From NCBI GenBank assembly GCA_036320915.1, contig JAXBDG010000015.1:248001-312000 (forward strand): a stretch of DNA of 64,000 nucleotides. The letters run 5' to 3'. This stretch comes from Linnemannia elongata. Lineage: Eukaryota > Mortierellomycota > Mortierellomycetes > Mortierellales > Mortierellaceae. The notes beneath the pieces are model-generated. The model searched no databases and was not told where the DNA came from. It saw only the letters and a list, made by a program, of their open reading frames with translations. A program made the position numbers and the translations under genes. Of this stretch, positions 24,906 to 38,097 are shown in pieces. Each line of letters begins with the position of its first letter. Positions within the stretch are counted from its first letter, which is position 1.

Positions 24906-27251
24906 AAGGGAACTGAAGGGGAAGGGAGGATAGGGTAGAGGTGGGGTGAGGGTAGGTTCTTCCCAATTGGGGTATACAGATTGCTTAAAGGGTTTACTTC
25001 CTCAAATAAAGAAGCATATCCTTTCTTTGTCTTTCCCTGCTTCATGCATGACTACAGTTTTCTTTGTTGTTTTGCTGTTGGAGTTGGGTGGTCCCTTCTC
25101 ACTTTTTTTTTTTGTCTTTTTTTTTTTTTTTTTTTCCTTGCACGGGCATTTGCTTGATCTTGCACTTATGAAGAAGTAATTCGGAGAGAGTGGAAAAAAG
25201 AAAAATAAAATAAAAACAGGGTGTACACGTTTTTGCTTTTTGTGTTTCTTGTCCCTTTCGTGTAATTGCACGAACACAAAAGAAAATGCATAACGGGGTT
25301 TCGGCAAGAGCTAAAAAGATGAAGGTTCACCAAAGCGTAACGACAGAGGCATGGCAACAACAAAAAGAGAAAACCACAAAGTAAACATTGCTCCAAGAAA
25401 AGGAGAATGAGAAAAAATAAAGAGACATAGAAAAAGAAAAAGAAAGTAAAGAAACGACTATGAACTGGGTCAGGACCTGCTTGAGAGGATGCGCGTGTGA
25501 CAATTTCTTTTTGTGTGTATGTACACTTTGCGAGCAGTGGCAATTCAAAATACCAAAAATCTGCTTGTAAATGGAGAGACGAGGAAGGAAGGGGGATCAT
25601 GTATGTCTGTCAACAGTACCCCTCCGATGCCTGCATGATGGAAAAAAAAAAAAAAAAAAAAAAAAAAGAGAGCCGAGCAACAATAACAACAAGCAAACAA
25701 TCAAAGCAAACAAACAAAAGGAAAAAAAATAACCGACTAAAACCAACCAACCACGTCCAAGCCGAGCCCACAAGCGAGGCGGACAGGCAAAGCCCTTTTG
25801 CCTTCTCTCTGTCTCTCTCTATTTGCAATTGTGAAAAGTAAATACATAATTGCACATGCCTATCCCCTATTTTCGCCTTGCGACGGGATGGCCGGGATTG
25901 GGTCGGAGCAACATCATTTGTTGTGCATGGGGCTCTTTTCTACCCCTCCTCTCTCTCCGATTTATTTTTTACGCCCTTATCCGACCAAGTTTTTTATTCT
26001 TGAGTTACGCCCACCTTTACACCAGTCCTTATCCGAAGCCCGGTCGGAATGCCTTCAAAAGAAATTAGGTGGGTTCGACTGCTGTCTACGAAGAGTGTGG
26101 GGAAGCTGGCATCGTGACCTTTCTTTGTTCGGAGGAAGCAAGTTCCGGGAAAAGTGGGATGATTCCGCTCCTCGTTTTCGTCTACGTTCCTACCTATTCC
26201 TTTTCTTCATTCCTAGGAGGTGGAGTCGAGGTCGAGTCCGAGCAATGCGGGGTCAACAGCAAGGACTAGACAAACAAGGAAAGAGAAAAGAGGTGGGGTA
26301 GGGAGTGACGCGACTTTCTTTCTTGATCTCCGTTCCGTCGTCTCTGTCGTGTCTGAACCCTTTCTTCCCGTAGGACCCTTTCCTACCTTCCTTTCGTCTC
26401 ACTTTTATTGTCTTTCACCTATCGAGTATTGGGGTTGGGGAGGGAGGAGCACATACCACATTGATAAACGACACAGAAAACACAGGTCATTTTTGGCTGC
26501 ATACCGTCGATGAGGTTTCTCATCTCCCACGCTTTCTTTTCTATTATCATCCTCGTGCGTGCCGTACGAATATAGAAAAAGGTTTCTCATCTCCCACGAC
26601 CATGATCACCTTGCTTTTCCTTTCTATGAAAACACACATACATACACACAAACTCATGCATTCGTGCACGTAAAGAACATCTCTCTTCTCCATTCTCTCT
26701 TTTTCTCTCTCCACCATTCCAACCTAACCATGCATATTTGATTGTTCCTGAGGGGATTGATTGTTCCTGAGGGGTGTTGATGATTGATGTCTCTCTTTCT
26801 CATTTCCACTATGTCTTGAATATGATCCCGAATTGCTGGTAACAACCTACCTGCTGCATCTCATTTCGTTATTTTATCGCTAGTGTTATGGTTATGTCTT
26901 CCTTCTTTCATTCTTTCTCCCACCTCCCACCCCACCACTTTCTTTCCCCACGCACATGAACATGTCTGAGGCAAGGGACACACAGATAGATGAACGGATG
27001 TCTGAGGCAAAAAACACTGGAACGAGACCACGACGCCCGACCAAATATCCTCCCCTGATCGAAAAAAAAATAAAAAAATATGAAAATGTCTCGTTTCTGG
27101 TGTCCACCTTCCCAACCCCAAACAACCCTCAACCTGTTTCTTGTTTGACACCTGTCAGGAACGGGAAACCTACCACCGAGACCTTGTTATTTGTATGATT
27201 CTCATATTTTCTCACTATACTCCAAAAGAGCATCCGTTTTTATCCGTCATG

Positions 27252-27285
<34 letters not shown>

Positions 27286-30200
27286 GACGCCATGTATGTT
27301 ATGTTTACCCCACAATCTACCATTCTTGGTCAAAATGCAGGGCGTGTTTTTTTTCGGGATGTGTCTGGTAGTACTTGTCGCAAGTCGAGGAGGACAGAGA
27401 GAAACTGAGAGAGAGGACGTGAAGAGAAAGATGTGTGAGTGTGTGTAAGGGTGTTCAGAATGCATTCCTGAGTGTCTCTAGTAGGACCCTGTCTCGCGTT
27501 TTTCCTCTCATCCGTCTTGAACACAAAGGACAAGTAAGTCTATGAAGTTTTACATGGAAGTGAAAAGAGGCGCAATGTTTTCTAGGAAGGTGCGAGCACT
27601 CATAAGAAAAACGCGAACAGTCTAAGGCACGACCAATTCTCATTCTGTTTATTGCTGCTACATTATGAAAACGACAAAGCGAACGAGAAAACTATGGGCT
27701 GTAAATGAAGGGCATCCTCCTTTTTCCCTTCAACTTTTGCCTTACCCCCGGGTCCTGACTCGGGATTCTGTTTATTTTTGTTTGTGTTTGTTAATTTGTT
27801 GTTCGTTGGTGTGTTTTTTTCCTGTTAGTTGCAAGAAGAAAAATCGGGCTGGGGTAACAAGGTGAAGGAAAGAGGTCAAGGCGGCCATGCCTTCATCTTC
27901 TATTTCCTTCCCGTTGCTTTTCGTATTTTCGGCTATGACAACATAGACAGTGCGTGCAGGACCCCTGGGCCATGGACCATGGACAAGGGGTAGTAGGTAT
28001 AGAGAGAGAATGAGAGGGAAGGTTAGGATGGCGGAGGGAAAGGATGGATGGATGGGATGGATGGGATGGGTGGGAGGAAGAACCAATGAGAAATTTACCT
28101 CACTCTGGCACTGTGAGGGAGGCGCTCTGTATCATGAGCTTGGGAAGGGGAGAGGATAGAGGGACGAGCGAGGGTGAGGAGAAAAAAAATTATAGAGATA
28201 GAGCAGGTAAGAGGAGGAGGAGGGAGGGAGAGGACAGAGAGCTGCATGAACTGAACGATACAAAAACTGGTAAGTTGTGAGGACAGACCAGAAATACAAT
28301 CAAACTATATCGAGTTTGAAGTTTTGACAGACCCGATCCAGATTGATCTTGTTCCTCGATCTGTCGATTTCTGGAGGTGTCAAAAAAAAGGGGGAGTTCC
28401 TGACAGGATGGGTACGTTCATAAAAAAGGGGCGAGTAGAGGTGATCAGAGAGAAAGAGAGAACGGTGTAGAACAGGAGGGAGAGAGAGAGAGAGAGAGAA
28501 CGGTAACAAAACTGGATGAATAAGACGGACCGAGGCCCTGCTTCCTCCTCATTATTGTCTCGTTGTTCTCTTGAAGGCACTTAGATTCTTTTCCACTTTC
28601 TATGAAAGTCATGGTTCTTTGGAATTCAACCTGAATGGTAACGACTGAGCTCAGCAGAGAGAACCTGGGGAACGATTCGTTTGCTCGCCAATATCTCTTT
28701 ACAAGGGCGTACCTTTGGAGAAAGGAAGTGCGAAGGAAGCGCAAACGCGAAACACCAAGAAAACGCACAAGTAGAAAAGAGTAGGGGGCGCTTCCGCGAG
28801 AAAGTCTCAGCGCACACACACACAGTTATGGATCCTTGCTATCCACCTACACGCTCGTTTAATCCAGAAGAAGGATAAAAAGAGGTGTGCATTAAGGAGA
28901 TGAAGGAGACAGAGGAAGAGGAAAAGAGCAGCAAATCCGAAAAAGACAACAGGGTGAACAAATCATGGAAAAGACAAATGAGAGTGGCGTGTTTACCTCA
29001 CACCCCCTTGGCTGTTCACCCTCTCTTTGTTATGAGATGGGTGTGTCATGAGGAGAGTGGATAAGAGGAGTAAGAAAAAAATATGCGAGGAGGGGATGAT
29101 AAAGAGAGCAACCAATTAGAGGTATCTTTGCTCTCGGTCCTTGCATAATTGACCTGTCCGTTTGGTTGGTTGTCCGTTTGGTTGGTTGCCCCTCCCCCTT
29201 GCTTCCTCCCTCTTGTACGCAGCCCTGCCTTCGGATGGTCAATTGTGGAAATGGTCAATTATTTTGAGTTATCAACAAAGAAAATGTGAGTGGTGAGGAA
29301 AGAAAGAATGCTCTCTTTAATTGCACATTGGGCTAGATCCAAGATTATCGATCCATTAGTGACAAAAAATGAAATAGTGAACAGCCAACACCAATGGCCA
29401 AAGGCCAAAGATAAACAGAGCGAAGCAAAGTGAACATACAGAATATAGCGAGCAAGAGGATTTAACAAGACGAAAGAAATCAACGGGGAACCAAGAAAAA
29501 TAGCCGCGCATAACCAATGCCAAACGACAACCCCCAGCCAGGACCGGATACACTAAACCGATTCCCCGGCTCTGAAGAACGGTAAAAACCGATCAAACTC
29601 GTGCCGATCCCATGGCCACAAACAATAACGATGAGCACTTAGAACCCCATGGAGTTATATTACTTCTAGACAAACAGTCAAGCATCTCATGACATACAAG
29701 GCCTATTGTTCTAACCGATAATAAAATGAAAGGTGGGGTGAAAGTGAAGGAGAGAGCCAAGGTTGGGCGTAATGGTAGTTCCTTTAGGGTAATGTGGATT
29801 GCTAAGTTGCATTTGATAATGAGTTGTTTTATGCTCTCTCTTAGTTGTATTTGCCGATTTCCCAAGAAGAGTAGACAAAAGGGAAGACAAAACGGGAAAG
29901 TTGTATGGAATCGACGAGAAGGTGGATGAAGAAGAGAGAAGAATGACAAGAATAACTCGGACCATGTGGACAAGACAGAAGGAAGGGAAGGAAGGGAAGA
30001 CAAGAGAGGCAGAATTACGAGACAATACAGCAGCACATGCCGCTGCCTGTTCGCCTTGATACTGACGGGATAGGATAGGAGGGCGCGCATTGTTCTTCTT
30101 TGTTTAACCTGTTACCTGTTGTTTGCCACCAAAAAAAAAGAAAAAAGAAAAAAAGTGGCGTCGGGATGGTATGCAATCGGAAGCCGAAAAAGAAGACCCT

Positions 30201-31165
30201 TCCCTACGTGCTGCTCAGGCAAGGCTTACATGAGATAGAGAGAGAGAAGGGAGGGAACTCCTGAGACATTCGAACAGATTGATTGTCAATAATAGTGTGG
30301 TATGATCCTTCATTACTGACGGTGGATGCAACAAAAAAGGAAATCGTTTGCCGAACTGAGACCGCATATTGATCACGTCGCTCTCTATTCCAACGTCTTT
30401 TTATTTATTTATTATTTTTCTTTTCTTCATTCTTACTCTTCTTTTTAACATAGGACAGAGAGAGGCATGGTGGCATGTGTCCAGGGAAGAATGGGCAAAT
30501 GGCAGATCGGCCGCCGCCGATCTAATATTATACGTTATATTGTTCTCTCTGGAAGTTCTCTTTCCATTCTCGGGAGCTATGTATGTATATTGTTTGTTCC
30601 TAGACTGGATGGTAAAACCATCGTGCAGTGCATATCTTGTTCTTGACGCGTTTTGTCTTTAAGGCGTGCATGCGCTAGCATAGCTTGTGACATCTTCGTG
30701 TCTCTCTACTCTACACATATCTCTCTTACCTAGAAAAAGGTAGACGTGCGTAAGGGTCGACTACTGTTTTATTTTTTCATTTCGTTGACAGTGCGTTGCT
30801 TAAAGGTGCCTTTTTTGCCCTCTCGCCCCCCTTTTCCCTGTCATTCACACAGTGAACTCGTTAATGCTCTAAATCGCCGAGCTCTCTCGATTTCTAATAT
30901 CTCCACACACGAGGCAACAAGCAAGCAGGGGTAAGAGAAAAAAAACCATAACCATAACCGCAAATACCGGCCATTCGATGTCGTCTCTTCTTTTTTTTGT
31001 TTTGCTTGTGGACATTTCCTACCTTTCCCATACCTTCCACCTATAGTAATACCTCTTGCCAACAAACTTCCTACCCGGCATCTGTTTCTACTTTGTCTTT
31101 TGAAATCCCACGTTCTTTCTTTTTGGTTTCATTGATTACTGTCGCTTGTTCGCTCTCTCGCTGTC
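24906..31165. other. Gene-free stretch, third part
   Basis: No gene could be supported. Contents include A26 at about 25642-25667, A33 at 27252-27284, a GGATG/GGGATGG run (about 28040-28075) and a GA dinucleotide run (about 28480-28499). There are several short direct duplications: TTTCTCATCTCCCACG at about 26515 and 26583, TTGATTGTTCCTGAGGGG twice at about 26740-26775, and GTCCGTTTGGTTGGTTG twice at about 29156-29188. Confidence 0.55.
27252..27284. repeat. A33 homopolymer
   Basis: An uninterrupted run of about 33 adenines between non-coding sequences. No adjoining element was recognised. Confidence 0.9.
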
Positions 31166-31167
31166 TT

Positions 31168-31247
31168 GCACTGACCCTGACCTTGCCCTTGACCCCGCCC
31201 TTGACCCCGCCCTTGACCTTGCTCTTAACCTTGACCTTGACCTGAGG
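31168..31247 (+). repeat. TTGACC-type hexamer array
   Basis: About twelve tandem hexamers of the CTTGAC/CCTTGA type, some with a CCCCGC variant, occupy roughly 80 bp. The minus strand reads as a run of GGTCAA/GGTCAAG units. It may be a simple minisatellite or a clustered binding site, since TTGAC is the core of WRKY-type W boxes and TGACC is a nuclear-receptor-type half-site in other eukaryotes. No such role is shown here. Confidence 0.7.
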
Positions 31248-34200
31248 GCTCAACAGCCAGGGGTCCATTGTCGTATCGACATGGCAGTATACGTACTCCT
31301 TCCATCGGTTTGTTCCTGTTTCTCAATCGGACCTATCATTGTGATCCAACAAGGACTGGTACAATGTAACAGAAATGAGGGGTTTGGAGCAAACTCACCG
31401 TTCCACCACTATTACTCCAGTCTCTCAAAAACGATGGTGGACTTTTCCTCCCCCTATTTATGTTTTCGTGGAGAAGAAGACGACCATTCTCTTTCAGTGT
31501 TGAAGTAGTGCTTAGCTAAATCGACTTGTTTTTCTCCAATCCTTCCTCCTTTTCTCTCTCTCTCTCTCTCTCCTATCTTTTACATCTCAACCTCCCCTCT
31601 AGCTATTTTCATCTCTCACACTCTAACTGGCCCCAATTGCTGGACTGGACCAGATTGGACTGGACCAACCTGGCTCTCATCCCCAGGGTCGCGTGCGTCT
31701 ATATACTCGCTCACTAGAAGAAAAAGAGACAAAGTAAGGAGGAAGAGGCTCGGGCTAGAACGGGCCGCCCCAGATGGGGAGAATGGCGAGCACATGGTAT
31801 ATCCGCTCCTTGTAATTTTTTTTTTTTTTTTTTTGCTCAATGGAGGATGGGATAGGAGACGGCGAAGAAAAAAAAAGGGATGGAGAGGAATGGTATAGTC
31901 CACATGTGGACTGGATGGACGACCAGAGAACAACGCAATGCAATTCATGTACTAATGCGAAAATGAACAAGCCAGAAAAAAAAAGGAGATGAATGAACGG
32001 AATGTCGACCAAAATGCATTTTTTGGATTTTTTTTTTTTTTTTTTTTTTTTTTTGCATTTGAATTAAAACAACAATCTACTAGAGCATGCATGGGAGGCA
32101 AGAAAGTAGGGAGCATCGAGAAGATGAAAGGAAGGGAAAAGCAGACGTAGGCGCGCGGGACGCCATGGCCATGGCTTGAGTTTTGGGTTAGGGAGGTCGG
32201 ATCAGGTAGTGTCAACGAGGCATTTTTTTTTTTTTGCGTCGCTCCTTAGAAATTAAGCAAACGACAATCATATGCATGATTTGCCATTTCGACCATCAAC
32301 AGCAGGAAAGAGTGAGAGAAAAACAAGATATTCGTCTGGTTAGACGTAGGTATGTGAGTAGACGACAACGATAACAAACAATAAAACAACACAATGCTCC
32401 CTCGGTGCCTTTTCTTTTGTTATTGTCTCGCCGTAATTCTCTTTGTTATCTTGTCTACTGCTGCCTGGCTCTTCCCGCCCTTTGCCTTTTGCTTTAACCT
32501 TGACAAGTAACGGATGATCAAGAAGGACGAACGAGAAATCTACGCAGCCAATTTGTTTTTTTTTTTTTTTTTTTTTCATTCTCATTGCAATCAACCTTAC
32601 CCCCCAACTCTTCTTGACAAGAGCAACAAACTTTGCATTCCTTGTTTGTTTATCATTTGTCATACTCTCATCCAATCCATTCGTTTTGAACCAATTGGTT
32701 GGTTATGCATATCTCCAGTTCACTTTTCAGTTCGAACCTTCAACAAAGAAAAGCAGAAAAAAAAGGGGATGGATAGAGGGAGGGAAAGGGTAGGACAAGG
32801 GGTGAAGTTGAACGTTGATAGTGGTTAGTGCTGAGGGTTTGAGGATTTTAGGTATGGAACTGTGGGATATGAGGCTCTCAAGTACTCAACGATGAGGGTG
32901 AATTGCAAGGCATGAACGAACAGTTGAACAGCGGCATTTTTTTTAGTTCGCCATTTGCCGCCCGCAAAAGCCATCAAGCAGTAAAGGCAAACTTTCGCTA
33001 AGCTTCACGGATCACAGATGACCTTTCCTCCCCCGCGCAGTTGACAGGATGGGTTCAGTACATGCGGCATGCAAAGTGGCATGGTCCACCCTACCCCCTT
33101 CTCTAATTGACCGGGACAATTTCATTCTTACTCTTGTAATTGCATAATTGAATGCAAGAGTTCGAGTGGGTGAGAGATATGCAAAGGGAAGAGAGAGGGG
33201 AAGGAAGGAAAGAAAAGAGGAGGTGAGAGGGAGCGAAGGAGCAATACCTCTTAAGAGTAAATATACGGTAGGATGCTGAACTGGGCTAGGCTAGACTAGG
33301 CTGGACTTTGGTAGCTGTTGGGATGGGTTGGCTTGCTGTGGATGGCTCACCTCCATATGCATCTCTGGTTTTGTTGTTGCTGGTGCTGAATTTCTTTTTT
33401 TTTTTACATTTTTCGTATTTTGCTGTACTGTCCCAAGAGAGAGATTTTTTTTTGAATGCCCTACTTATGACCGAGTGATCGGTTCCGCTGATCCCACAGA
33501 CATATTATGGCTGACACCACTAGAGTCAATTAAAGCAGACGGGGTATATTTGTTTGCAAAGTGTACCCTAGTAAACGAGTACTGGGAGACGGAGTACGAT
33601 GACTGCTATGATAGGCTTGAGAACTGAGTGTGTGCAGTCTGGTTCATGCAATTGCTTCTGTTGTTTTCTCTTGATCCCTCTGAGTTGTGGGTTGTGAAGT
33701 CAACCAAATGGATTTACCTACGGGTAAGAGAGGGGGAGGAAGTGTAGACTTGAAAGTTCCACACGCTAGCAATACGGTACTTGACAAGAGCATCCCATCA
33801 GAGGCGAACCGGGGCTGGCTGGGACAACAACAAACAAAAACTTCATGAATTTGATTAAAAGATAGGGTATCCCACAAAGAATGGCCTGGGATCGCCGATT
33901 GCATGAGTTGGTCAAGGGTATCGAGAAGATCGCAAATCTGGTATTTATCGATGGGAGAAACTTCTTCTTTTATTTGCTTGCTGGGTATGTCTGTGTTTGC
34001 TGAAGAGAGCTACAACGGCTGAATGATGTGTGGGAGGAATTGAGAGTGGGTAGAAAGATCTGAGAGAGAATTGACGGAGTGGTCAAGGTGTGAAAGGCAC
34101 AATGGGTAATGGATAATGGAAGGAGCTTAAGAGAGAGAGAGGAGAAATCGCTCATCCACCTGACTGGTGAAGGACGAATAAAGAAAAGCGAACAACAGCA

Positions 34201-34700
34201 ACAGCAACAACGGCGACAAAAAGACGACAATGATGCTGCCGATGATGGAGGTGCTGTATCTGAACTGGGTGGACTTTTTGGCTGGGGGGCAACGAGTAAG
34301 TGATAATGCTTTGTCAATAAAGAAGAAAATAGAGGGGACAGTGTCGGATGTGCAATATTAGGGACTGAATACCTCTAAATGAACATTCAATTAGATGGCG
34401 AGAAAGAGTCTTGCACTTAGGGAGACTTGTTATACTTTTATAATTGACCATTCGTTTGAATGTATACTGAATTCAGTGCTCCCGAGGGTAACGTTATTCA
34501 ATCCTATTCAATCTGTTATAATATATGTAATTGAGAGCCATTCATTTGTATTCAGTAAACCTTTTTTATAGTTAGTATGCCTTCTCTGCTTTGGCTGCTT
34601 GGCTTGCTTTGAAAAAATTGTAGAGGCCGACTGCACTGACAGCTAATAGAGCGAAGGAGAGATGCTTGATACACACATACAAGCCAACTCCTCTTACTTC
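31248..34700. other. Gene-free stretch, fourth part, upstream of the Medusa-like gene
   Basis: No gene could be supported. It includes a CT run (about 31551-31572), short TGGACTGGACCA duplications (about 31640-31672), T17 (about 31818-31834), T27 (32028-32054), T21 (about 32556-32576) and scattered TAATTG-containing motifs (about 33103 and 33137-33152). Together with the preceding stretches it makes the whole interval between the 8.3-kb and 35.3-kb genes apparently free of protein-coding genes. Confidence 0.55.
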
Positions 34701-35339
34701 GAACTACCCAAGTTCATATAAAACTAGGCAGAACCGCCCTTCCCACTTCTCTTTTTTTTTTCTTCACTTTCAACTTCACCATTCATCAAACTTGACACAT
34801 CCCAAAAAACTACACCCAATCTTTCTTTCTTTAACAACCATTTCGTTATCCCTTCAACCACTTTCTTCACCACCATCGTCTTCCTCCTTCGTCCCTCTTT
34901 ACAACCTTACCATTAACGCACTCGCCTTTTCACCTTCATTACTTCAACATTTGAACATTTCTACAACCCTTTCACTTTTCTACAAAAAAGACATTTCTCC
35001 CCTGTCCAGCACATACTCTCCCACTACAACACACACACACACCCTTCCCAGACTGATCGTTCTTGATCCATTTTAACGCAAAGTTCAACTACTTCCCTTT
35101 CGTAAGTCCCTTTGTTTCTACAAAGACTCCTTCCCACATCCACCCTACATCCCATCTCCCTTTGTTCGACTCAAGAAGCGGCAACAGCAACAGCAACGAA
35201 GAAAAAGAGTAGAAATCTGTTGACCTGTGACCGTGTTTCTCTTTGCTAACCAAAATGTATTTCTTATTCTCCTCCCTTGTGCAACACTTTTGAACCAACA
35301 GCTTCAACTCTTCTTCTTACATTTAACAACACATTCACA
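34701..35339 (+). promoter_or_regulatory. Probable core promoter and long 5' leader of the Medusa-like gene
   Basis: A TATA-like CATATAAAAC lies at 34715-34724. About 600 bp of strongly C/T-rich sequence with few G follows up to the ATG at 35340, typical of a transcribed fungal leader. If the TATA-like element is used, the 5' UTR would be nearly 600 nt. This is inferred from composition and position only. Confidence 0.5.
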
Positions 35340-37846
35340 ATGGACATGTCCGCCATTCAAAGTAAGTAACAGGAAGAAGAAGAAGAAGAAGAAGTAGAAC
35401 AGGCTTGAAGCACTATCAGTTTCAGTCAGCGTGGTTGTGTCTCATCACTACCAACACTATCAGTTCTATCATTGTTGCACTTTGGACTTTATCAGTCTCG
35501 CCTTTTGTCTTTCACTTTTTGTGAGCATTCTTTTTCTTTGAAGTGTCCGAGTATCCCTTTTGATCTCCTACTACTTCCTCTTTTTTCCAACCGACAACCT
35601 TCCCTCCTTCCCTCCTTCCCTCTTCGACACCTCAGAAACCTTGTCATACTCTCTCCTCACCTTACTCCGCCACCGCCACCACTAAAAAACTATTTAGTCA
35701 TCATCGCAAAACTGACCTTTTTTCTCTTTCTTTCCTTCTCTTCTCTTTCCCAAAAAAAAAAAGACTTTGAGCCAAGAAAGTACGCTATGGCCGATCAGCA
35801 GATGCAACAACCTATGCAACAACAACAGCAAATGACCAACTTCAAGCAGCCCATGCAAATGCAACCCCCCCGCGTTCTCGAATACAGCCCCCACTTTGGC
35901 CCCGAGGGTCAGACCTTCACCGTCACCCTCCAGTCCAACTCTGACAAGGCCCTCCGCATCGGATTCGGTACCCTTGTTGTCGATACCAAGCAGTATGCTG
36001 CCAACGGATACGTTACCCTCAGCTGCATCGTTCCCAACTTTGCCATCACAAAGTGGTTCGTCAACAAGGTGCCCCTCTACGTCCTCCAGATGGAAAATGA
36101 TATGGTCATGGAAAGCTGGCCCTTCGGTGACTTCAACTACTACGATGGTAAGTTTTTCTTTGCCTCTTTGTTCGTTGGTTTGTTTGTTATGCACAGAAAC
36201 AACCAAAAAATAATGAGCCGAGACCGATAGCCTTTCGGTCTTTTTTCTTTTTTGATGCAAGCATTGTCTCTGTTTCGGGTTCCTGACCAACAGTATCTCC
36301 TATTTTATCTTTCTTTCTTGCGTACAACAGAGATCCCAAGCAGCACCGCCACCCAGGCCAACGCCGGAGCCAAGCGCAACGACAAGATGATCTACGAGCA
36401 GGGCCTCAGCCAAAAGAAGCACCACCTCGTCACCGATCTTGATCTCTCCCACGCACAGTTGAGCCAGCAGCAGCACCAGCAGGCTTCTCCTCTCGCTACC
36501 CCCAACCCCCTCAGCAGCAGCGGTCTTGCTCATCGTAAGTTCACCAGGAACATATAATTTCCCTGGCTCCTTTCTTTTTTCCTTGCCATGTGGACTATAT
36601 TCTTCTTCGTCTCGCTCTGTTACGTCAGCTCAGCTGGCTTGGGCTTGCCCTTCTTTTCATATCCCCGCCCCAGTTCTCTTTTCTCTCTCGACAGTCGGTT
36701 CTGAATGTCTGGCACTAATGAACTCTATTCTCTCCTTTGATAAAATGATAAATAGACGACGAGTACAACAGCAACAACTTGAGTGTTTCGTCTGCATACG
36801 ACAACAGCTCTTTGTACTCTCCCACCTCCCCCTACGGCCCTCGCACCCCCATCTCCCCCTACGCCCGCCCCGGCTACTACAACACCGCCAGTAAGTCCTT
36901 TTCTCCTTTTGTATTCTCTTTCTTTGTCAGATCATGTTCATGATCTAAGCCACTTGGCCTCCATCCATCCCTACAAGCCAGTCACTAACGCATTATAAAT
37001 TTCATCCGTTCCCTGACAATAGGCCAGATGATCGCCCCCCATATGCCTTCTTATTCACAGGCTGATCTCGTCACCTCGACCTACGCCATGTCGCCCACCG
37101 CCAACAATGCAAACTACATTCACTCCAACCAGTCCTCCCAGCCCACTACCCCCACGTCCGCTGCCTATATGTCCTCCCAGACCCACCCCAACGCAAGCAA
37201 CATTGCCTCCGTCGGAAGTTACAACCCCTACGCTTCGTTGTTGAACAAGGCCAACCTCAAGTTCACTGGCAACATGGATGATATGGCCATCAACTGGTCT
37301 GGCGAAGAGTGGGAGTCTCACCGTCGCCTCGTCCAGTTCTGGAGACGCCAGGACGGTAACGATATCCACTGCAACTTTGCCCCCGTCGCCCCCGCCGACC
37401 GCCAGCCCAACTCGATTGTTGTCTCGTGCATCTACTGGGCCGAGAGGAACGACTGCTTCCTCACCTCTGTCGACTGCATCTACCTCCTCGAGTCCCTGAT
37501 CGCCGTCCGCTTCACTGTCGAGGAAAAGAACCGTATCCGCCGCAATCTCGAGGGATTCCGCCCTATTACCGTCTCAAAGTGCAAACCCGAGTCTGCAGAG
37601 TTCTTCAAGCTCATCATGTCCTTCCCCAACCCCAAGCCCCGCAACATTGAGAAGGATGTCAAGGTTTTCCCCTGGAAGGTTCTTCCCTATGCGCTCAAGA
37701 AGATCATTTCAAAGTACACTGCCTCGTACTCTTCCACAGCCTCCATTCAGGCCGATGCCTTCCACAACGCAAACTTCCCTCATGGCTCTACCTTGCCCTT
37801 GACCCCCCAGCAACAAACCATCATCGAGTCCAGCCTCATCGTATGA
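35340..37846 (+). CDS. Medusa-like developmental transcriptional regulator (DUF7082-type)
   Basis: My model has five exons: 35340-35361, 35764-36147, 36331-36534, 36756-36890 and 37023-37846. All introns are GT-AG and the product is 522 residues. Exon 1 encodes only MDMSAIQ plus one base, and joining it restores QNFEPRKYA before the internal Met at 35787, which is the alternative start if exon 1 is not used. The N-terminal part carries a conserved-looking segment with VLEYSPHFGPEGQTFTVTLQ, possibly an immunoglobulin-like fold. Linkers rich in Gln, Ser and Pro follow. The C-terminal domain (about 331-481) contains GNMDDMAINWSGEEWESHRR, VEEKNRIRRNLEGFRPITVS and NPKPRNIEKDVKVFPWK, which I recognise from the fungal Medusa/MedA family (Ren1 and Acr1 in other moulds), regulators of conidiation and adhesion. 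The family match rests on recalled motifs. The gene lies downstream of a 26-kb gene-free region, and a transposon sits in its 3' flank. Confidence 0.8.
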
Positions 37847-37970
37847 TTAGGTGAATAACTTCCTTTATCTGTTCGTATTTTTTTTGTTGCTCTTTTTTTG
37901 TTGCTTTTCAGTTCATTTTGCATTTTCGTTTTCTCTCACTTGTAGTTTAGTTACCCTTTTCCTTTTCTTG

Positions 37971-37972
37971 TA
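37971..37972. repeat. TA target-site duplication, left copy
   Basis: The TA dinucleotide flanks the outer end of the left inverted repeat, as expected for Tc1/mariner-superfamily insertion. The matching copy is at 40577-40578. Confidence 0.8.
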
Positions 37973-38080
37973 CAGTCGATTCGAGTTTTTGTCATTTTTT
38001 TGCCTTTTTGTCAAGAATATAAGGATCCGTGCAATGTCATTTGTCAATACCCTGTTTAATTTAAATCTTTTTATTCTATC
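37973..38080 (+). repeat. Left terminal inverted repeat of the transposon (108 bp)
   Basis: Perfect reverse complement of 40469-40576 by hand comparison. After a short unmatched spacer, a second pair of shorter subterminal inverted repeats follows, built around the palindrome GTCAGCTGAC (38089-38098 on this side). Confidence 0.92.
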
Positions 38081-38097
38081 TTTTTTGAGTCAGCTGA

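Noticed and set aside
13175..27284. A36 and A33 tracts as poly-A tails of retroposons
   Set aside because: No reverse-transcriptase frame, target duplication or gene copy is visible next to either tract.
8784..28499. Microsatellites considered as CRISPR-like arrays
   Set aside because: They are simple short-unit repeats without unique spacers, in a eukaryotic genome.
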